Source of the DNA: CAYFLR01 sp964343805
Lineage (GTDB): Bacteria; Bdellovibrionota_B; Oligoflexia; CAYFLR01
Reading direction: 5' to 3'
Length of the DNA stretch: 15,008 nt
Assembly (NCBI GenBank): GCA_964343805.1
Contig: CAYFLR010000100.1
Span: 1-15,008 of the forward strand
Notes under the pieces: model-generated
Seen by the model: only the letters and a program-made list of their open reading frames with translations
What the model was told of the DNA's origin: nothing
The model's database searches: none
In this document: piece after piece, positions 13,670 through 15,008 of the stretch
How the letters are laid out: each line of letters opens with the position of its first letter
How positions within the stretch are numbered: position 1 is the first letter of the stretch
Position numbers and translations under genes: made by a program

Positions 13670-13714
13670 GCTATACCTTTATGCCCCAAATAGATACAAA
13701 AACAGTAGGTGAAG

Positions 13715-13743
13715 TTTATACGTCATCTATTGAGGAATGTCAA
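13715..13743 (-). promoter_or_regulatory. Predicted sigma70-type promoter of the S10-spc-alpha transcript
   Basis: Minus strand: TTGACA (13743-13738), a 17-nt spacer (13737-13721), then TATAAA (13720-13715). The -35 is a perfect consensus, spacing is optimal, and the -10 differs from TATAAT at one base. Transcription should start near 13706-13710, leaving a leader of roughly 37-41 nt before the rpsJ ATG at 13669. The -35 element overlaps the end of the tuf terminator T-tract. Confidence 0.8.
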
Positions 13744-13783
13744 ACAAAAAGACAACAAAAGATGATAATTCTTTTGTTGTCTT
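13741..13783 (-). terminator. Rho-independent terminator downstream of tuf
   Basis: A perfect 14-bp inverted repeat (13770-13783 with 13749-13762) around a 7-nt loop. On the minus strand it reads AAGACAACAAAAGA, loop, TCTTTTGTTGTCTT, then TTTGTTTG, so the last stem Ts extend into a T-rich tail. On the plus strand no T-tract follows, so it acts for minus-strand (tuf) transcription. It lies 24 nt beyond the tuf stop. Confidence 0.85.
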
Positions 13784-13807
13784 AAAAACCTCTATATTGA
13801 CTAATGC

Positions 13808-15007
13808 TTAGTCAACCACTTCGGTGATAACACCAGCACCTACTGTGCGTCCACCTTCTCTAATCGCAAATCTCAACTCTTTTTCCATTGCAATCGGTGT
13901 GATTAATTCTGCATCAAAGGTCACATTATCGCCGGGCATTACCATTTCTACACCGTCTGGCAACTTAATGCTTCCTGTCACGTCTGTTGTTCTAAAGTAG
14001 AATTGAGGACGATAACCTTTGAAGAATGGTGTATGACGGCCACCTTCTTCTTTGGACAGTACGTATACTTCAGCTTTAAACTTTGTATATGGCTTTACTG
14101 ATCCTGGTTTACATAAAATCTGTCCACGCTCTACTTCATCTCTTTTAATTCCACGAAGAAGGACTCCACAGTTATCGCCGGCTTGACCTTCATCTAAAAT
14201 CTTACGGAACATCTCAACGCCTGTACAAGTTGTTTTGGTGGTCTCTTTGATTCCAACAATCTCAACTTCTTCACCCATCTTAACGATTCCACGCTCAATT
14301 CTTCCGGTTACAACTGTTCCACGTCCAGAAATACTGAACACGTCTTCAATTGGCATTAAGAATGGTTTATCTGTAATACGCTTTGGCTCTGGAATATAAG
14401 CATCTACTTCTTTCATCAGTTCTAAAATACATTTGTATTCATCTGCTGATTGATCTTTTGATGATGCTTCGAGAGCCCTTAAAGCAGAGCCTGCTACTAC
14501 TGGAATATCATCTCCTGGAAATTCATAAGAGCTTAATAGTTCTCTTACTTCCATGTCTACTAATTCTAATAATTCTGCATCGTCTACCATATCGGCTTTA
14601 TTTAAAAATACTACTAACGCAGGTACACCTACCTGACGAGCTAATAGAATATGCTCTCTTGTTTGAGGCATTGGACCATCTGCTGCACTTACTACTAATA
14701 TGGAACCGTCCATCTGGGCTGCTCCAGTAATCATATTTTTAATGTAGTCAGCATGTCCTGGACAGTCTACATGCGCATAATGACGTGTCTCTGTTTGATA
14801 CTCTACATGCGCTGTATTAATTGTGATTCCTCTTTCTCGCTCTTCTGGTGCATTATCAATTGAATCGAATTCTGTAAATTCGGCTTTTCCATCCATTGAT
14901 AGTACTTTTGTGATTGCCGCAGTCAACGTGGTCTTCCCATGATCTACATGACCGATTGTCCCTATGTTTACATGCGGTTTTGAACGCTCAAATTTTTCTT
15001 TTGACAT
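13808..15007 (-). CDS. tuf: Elongation factor Tu
   Basis: EF-Tu is the GTPase that delivers aminoacyl-tRNA to the ribosomal A site. It has 399 residues (E. coli 394). G1 is GHVDHGKT at 19-26, switch I RGITI at 60-64, G3 DCPGH at 81-85 (catalytic His85), G4 NKAD at 136-139 and G5 SAL at 174-176. Domain 2 includes EDVFSISGRGTVVTGRIERG. Domain 3 includes GGRHTPFFKGYRPQFYFRTT and ends RFAIREGGRTVGAGVITEVV followed by D. The ATG at 15007 lies one base from the window edge, so the ribosome-binding site, promoter and upstream gene (often fusA) cannot be seen. The stop TAA at 13810-13808 is followed by the terminator, so tuf looks separable from the S10 transcript. Confidence 0.97.
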   Translation of the reverse strand: MSKEKFERSKPHVNIGTIGHVDHGKTTLTAAITKVLSMDGKAEFTEFDSIDNAPEERERGITINTAHVEYQTETRHYAHVDCPGHADYIKNMITGAAQMDGSILVVSAADGPMPQTREHILLARQVGVPALVVFLNKADMVDDAELLELVDMEVRELLSSYEFPGDDIPVVAGSALRALEASSKDQSADEYKCILELMKEVDAYIPEPKRITDKPFLMPIEDVFSISGRGTVVTGRIERGIVKMGEEVEIVGIKETTKTTCTGVEMFRKILDEGQAGDNCGVLLRGIKRDEVERGQILCKPGSVKPYTKFKAEVYVLSKEEGGRHTPFFKGYRPQFYFRTTDVTGSIKLPDGVEMVMPGDNVTFDAELITPIAMEKELRFAIREGGRTVGAGVITEVVD

Positions 15008-15008
15008 G

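Noticed and set aside
14383..14730. Plus-strand open frame of 115 codons opposite tuf
   Set aside because: It lies wholly antisense to the GTPase domain of EF-Tu, is leucine-rich as expected from the reverse of this codon use, and has no family resemblance that I recognise.
1..15008. A novel defence, mobile or metabolic system
   Set aside because: Every stretch is accounted for by core ribosomal/translation genes in canonical order. No repeats, insertion sequences, att sites or unknown genes were found.

Overview
The window is one long stretch of the conserved bacterial S10-spc-alpha ribosomal protein cluster, with every gene on the minus strand. In transcription order (high to low coordinates) it reads tuf | rpsJ-rplC-rplD-rplW-rplB-rpsS-rplV-rpsC-rplP-rpmC-rpsQ (S10 block) - rplN-rplX-rplE-rpsN-rpsH-rplF-rplR-rpsE-rpmD-rplO-secY-adk-infA-rpmJ (spc block) - rpsM-rpsK-rpsD-rpoA (alpha block, with rpoA running off the low-coordinate end). 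That is 30 genes. All the ribosomal genes are core translation functions, and secY, adk, infA, rpoA and tuf are the usual companions. No accessory genes, mobile elements, CRISPR arrays, tRNAs or rRNAs are visible.

Organism: a bacterium with AT-rich DNA and good Shine-Dalgarno sites. The zinc-ribbon forms of S4, S14, L36 and adenylate kinase, adk placed between secY and infA, and the general look of RpoA, S4, L5 and EF-Tu suggest a deltaproteobacterial-grade lineage (SAR324-like marine bacteria are one possibility). This is a low-confidence impression from memory, not a computed placement. Two runs of exactly 10 N inside genes indicate a scaffolded draft, metagenome or single-cell assembly.

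Layout and regulation: tuf (13808-15007) is closed by a strong intrinsic terminator (13741-13783). The T-tract of that terminator runs into a near-perfect sigma70-type promoter (TTGACA-17 bp-TATAAA, 13715-13743) that should start the S10 transcript about 40 nt before rpsJ. From rpsJ down to rpoA, spacings are almost all 1-28 nt. The exceptions are 81 nt (rpsJ-rplC) and 45 nt (adk-infA), a 10-nt overlap (rplP-rpmC), and a join of rplD with rplW whose extent depends on the rplW start. I see no internal terminator, so the S10, spc and alpha blocks look like one polycistron of more than 13 kb.

Assembly and annotation points: rplE (L5) is frame-shifted by an apparent 10-nt deletion that removes three conserved residues. 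rpsK and secY are each interrupted by a 10-N filler that breaks the frame, while about 27 nt are expected to be missing. Nine of 30 genes use GTG or TTG starts (rpsD, rpmJ, secY, rplR, rpsN with GTG; rpsM, rpsE, rpsC, rpsS with TTG). rpmJ (37 codons) is easily missed. I found no previously undescribed system here; the notable items are the terminator-promoter junction, the start-codon bias and the three damaged genes.
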